Part shown: piece after piece, positions 5,566 to 7,724 of the stretch | Layout of the letters: every line of letters begins with the position of its first letter | Numbering within the stretch: position 1 is the first letter of the stretch | From: Solirubrobacteraceae bacterium | Lineage (GTDB): Bacteria; Actinomycetota; Thermoleophilia; Solirubrobacterales; Solirubrobacteraceae | Assembly: GCA_030149625.1 (NCBI GenBank) | Contig: JASLHP010000015.1 | Coordinates: 1-7,724, forward strand | DNA: 7,724 nt | Direction: 5' to 3' | The notes under the pieces: model-generated | Seen by the model: the letters and a program-made list of their open reading frames with translations, nothing else | Told to the model about the DNA's origin: nothing | Database searches by the model: none | Translations under genes and position numbers: made by a program

Positions 5566-7724
5566 GGCCGACCCTTTCCGAGCTGCCGTTTGCGTCGCGC
5601 CGCGACTTCGTGGGCGTCACGCATCACGCTGGAGCGCTCCGCGGCGCGCAGCCAAGCGGGTTCGTCCAGGCCCTCAGCCCGAACGCTTCCCGACTGCCTC
5701 CAAGCATCGATCGCGGAGGCCCGCTCGAGCGATACCGGCGGGCTGTCGCCGGCCTCCCGCATGCGCTGCCGCAGTGCCCCTTCGAAGCCCCTCGCGGCGT
5801 CGCGCCGCGCTCGACGTCCGAGCTGAGCGGCGTTTGTCTCGACGGCCGGTACTGCCGTCTCGCTCAGCTCCCTGCGCAAGGCCAGCTCGCGGTCGATCTC
5901 GAGGCGAGCCGCGCGCTGCGCGCCCGCCCCCAGGCGCGCATACTGCTCGCGCCCGTAACCGGCCAGCCCGGCAAGCGCGGCATAGTCGCGCCGTGGCTCG
6001 CCGCGCCGCCGCGCCTGCGCAGCCGCGGGGAGCGCCATCTGGGCGCTCAGGAAGCTGCTCTGCGCCTCGCGATGTTGGCGCGCGTGCACATCGCCCGTGC
6101 GGCGTTGCGCGCGCTTGCTCTCGCGCACGGCTATGTGCGCTCCGCTCAGCGCTTCCCGCTCGTCGGCGACCTCGCCTCGCACGCGAGCCTCCCGGTGCTT
6201 GAGTTCAGCCGCGCGTCGCGTATCGCCGCGCGCGACCGCGTTCCGGTGCTCTCCGCTGAGCCGCTGGAGCTGACTGCGTTTGTCAGCCAGCCGGCGCTGA
6301 GTCTCGGGTGCGGCCTGAGCGTGGAGGCTCGCCTCACGATGCCCGCTCTCGAGCATTCGCAGCAGCTGCTCGTCCAAGCGTCCGCGGGCGAGCTCGCCGC
6401 CCACCTTGACCGCGGCGTGCCGTCGCGCGTCCGGCTCGGGGCCGGAGCGGCGAGCGCGCGCCACACGAGCGAGCGCGACCCCTTTGCGCGGGATCTCCAG
6501 CGCCTCGCTCATCCTGCGCGCGAGCGATCGCCGCTGGCTCCGTTCGAGCCCTGACCCGCCGTGTCCGAGCGCGCCAACCGCGAGGCCAAACGCTTGATGG
6601 CGATGCAGGAACGCACCCCACCAGAACGACGACATCAACAGCCACTGCGTCCACCACCCGAGCGTGTCCAACTGCGCGAGGATCGCGAGCACCGCCAGCA
6701 CGACGCCGAGCAGGAACGAGAACACGAGCTTGGAGACGACGGCGCCGAACAGGTGGCCAAGCCAGCGGCGAAATAGCGCGCGACCACTCTCGCCGAAGGC
6801 CGGCGCCAGCACCAGCGCAGGCGCGAGCAGCAGATACACAACGCCGAACACGGCCGCTCTGAGCAGCTGCAGGGCCACGAATCCGATCAGCAGCAGCATG
6901 CCGAGCACACCGCCTGCGATCAGCAGCAGGCCCCCCAGCCGAAACCATGTCTCGCCGCCGGTCCGGAACTCAGCCTGTGCCGCGGTCGGGCCACGACAGC
7001 CATCCGCGTCGCTGCTCTGGCAGAGCGTACGCAGCAGCGAGCCTTCGTCGTTGATCGAGTTGCGCGCCGGGCCATTCGCGGGCAGCGCGAGGAAAATCGC
7101 ACCGTTGCTCTGTGCGCCGCGGAGCAACTCGACGCTGTGGTCGATCAGTCTCGCCTGCTCACTGCCGGCCGACGCGCAGAGCGCCGGTTGAGCATCGCCC
7201 GGCTCGCAGCTCGCCTCAGCGCTCTGCTGGGCGGCGATCTTCAGCGCCGCGGCGCGCAATCGAGGGTCGAGCCGAGACGGCTCGCGGCACCAGCCGACGT
7301 TTCCGAACTCGAGATAGCACCACGGCGCTTCGATGACCGTCGCAAACAGTGTCCCGAGGCCGCCCGCGAGCGCCTGGCGCGGCCCGCTTGGAGATCCACG
7401 GGCCGCGACGGCAAGCGTTCCGAGGCTTGCCTGGTTGGCCCATCGACCCAGCGCGCCGACCGTGCCTGTGGGATCGAGGACGATCCCGATGCCGCCGACC
7501 ATCATCGCGAGCATCAGCAGCGCCTCCCCCAGCGTGTCGGCGACGCGGCGGCGGACGAGACCTTGATACAGCACCGTGATCGACGCGGCCGTGAGCGCGA
7601 GCGCCAGCCACGGTTCGGTGAAGGCAGCCTGCGTGCCGCGCAGCCCACTGGCTATGCTGGCTGTCGCGGCGCCATCGAGCAGTTCGATCGTGAAGCTCCA
7701 TTCGAGCATCACGACTAGCGCGTG
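5562..7724 (-). CDS. VirB6/TrbL-like type IV secretion membrane protein (5' end outside window)
   Basis: A polytopic protein with at least 716 codons in the window, probably the inner-membrane channel component of a type IV secretion or conjugation system. Counting from the GTG at 7712, membrane helices lie at about 34–53, 63–80, 256–278, 281–306, 327–347 and 352–370. Between helices two and three is a loop of about 160 residues (92–254) holding all six cysteines, at 132/142, 169/179 and 231/239, including WCYLEFGNVGWC; disulfides imply an extracellular loop. From about 385 to the end the protein is soluble, rich in Arg, Ala and Glu, and largely helical, with coiled-coil-like stretches near 473–538. 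The frame stays open to the right edge (codons HALV before the GTG) and no ribosome binding site precedes GTG 7712 or ATG 7709, so the true start probably lies beyond the window. It overlaps the downstream wall-hydrolase gene by four bases. Family assignment rests on topology, context and remembered resemblance. Confidence 0.78.
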   Translation of the reverse strand, partial: HALVVMLEWSFTIELLDGAATASIASGLRGTQAAFTEPWLALALTAASITVLYQGLVRRRVADTLGEALLMLAMMVGGIGIVLDPTGTVGALGRWANQASLGTLAVAARGSPSGPRQALAGGLGTLFATVIEAPWCYLEFGNVGWCREPSRLDPRLRAAALKIAAQQSAEASCEPGDAQPALCASAGSEQARLIDHSVELLRGAQSNGAIFLALPANGPARNSINDEGSLLRTLCQSSDADGCRGPTAAQAEFRTGGETWFRLGGLLLIAGGVLGMLLLIGFVALQLLRAAVFGVVYLLLAPALVLAPAFGESGRALFRRWLGHLFGAVVSKLVFSFLLGVVLAVLAILAQLDTLGWWTQWLLMSSFWWGAFLHRHQAFGLAVGALGHGGSGLERSQRRSLARRMSEALEIPRKGVALARVARARRSGPEPDARRHAAVKVGGELARGRLDEQLLRMLESGHREASLHAQAAPETQRRLADKRSQLQRLSGEHRNAVARGDTRRAAELKHREARVRGEVADEREALSGAHIAVRESKRAQRRTGDVHARQHREAQSSFLSAQMALPAAAQARRRGEPRRDYAALAGLAGYGREQYARLGAGAQRAARLEIDRELALRRELSETAVPAVETNAAQLGRRARRDAARGFEGALRQRMREAGDSPPVSLERASAIDAWRQSGSVRAEGLDEPAWLRAAERSSVMRDAHEVAARRKRQLGKGRP

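Noticed and set aside
5610..6554. Plus-strand frame of 314 codons opposite the helical tail of the VirB6-like protein
   Set aside because: Because the tail itself is low in recognisable motifs this needed thought. The minus frame is continuous with the membrane part and ends exactly at the GTGA overlap with the next gene, whereas the plus frame has no ribosome binding site or motif.
1..7724. CRISPR array, tRNA or rRNA gene, insertion sequence, phage attachment site
   Set aside because: No spaced repeat series, cloverleaf-like sequence, rRNA segment, terminal inverted repeats or transposase/integrase frame was found; apart from the 73-bp and 115-bp gaps the window is essentially all coding.

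Overview
The window is very GC-rich, almost entirely coding, and uses GTG and TTG starts with 4-bp stop/start overlaps. Gene content (a VirB6/TrbL-like conjugation protein, a fused SLT–NlpC/P60 wall hydrolase, a DUF4430 lipoprotein, an ArsR/SRPBCC pair) points to a high-GC actinobacterium. By recall of family resemblance, class Thermoleophilia (Solirubrobacterales-like) fits best; this is inference and was not tested by search.

Left part (1–1624, minus strand): a tightly coupled operon read right to left. It encodes a short SRPBCC/AHSA1-type protein, a cysteine-free ArsR-family repressor and a DUF4430 (transcobalamin-like) lipoprotein, and possibly the first codons of another gene running off the left edge. 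Junctions are TTGA, GTGA and possibly GTGA overlaps, which suggests translational coupling. The lipoprotein ends in a perfect 27-bp tandem duplication.

Middle (1625–2324): a 73-bp divergent intergenic region carries two similar dyads (GACAACC half-sites 26 bp apart), probably operators of the ArsR protein. On the plus strand it leads into a complete, catalytically intact ClpP peptidase with no Clp ATPase or second clpP beside it. The dyads lie where they could control clpP as well as the arsR operon.

Right part (2440–7724, minus strand): a second run of four closely packed genes, read right to left. These are a VirB6/TrbL-like type IV secretion membrane protein (5' end beyond the window), a membrane-anchored lytic transglycosylase plus NlpC/P60-like wall hydrolase, an AIF/ferredoxin-reductase-type FAD oxidoreductase and a six-helix membrane protein of unknown function. 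The first two fit together as the inner-membrane channel and the wall-opening enzyme of a type IV secretion or conjugation machine. The last two may only share the transcript. ClpP and this run converge on a 115-bp gap (2325–2439) with no convincing terminator.

No rRNA, tRNA, CRISPR array, transposase or attachment site was seen. The least explained items are the ArsR-type operators shared with clpP, the large cysteine-paired loop and long helical tail of the VirB6-like protein, and the unassigned membrane protein tied to the oxidoreductase.
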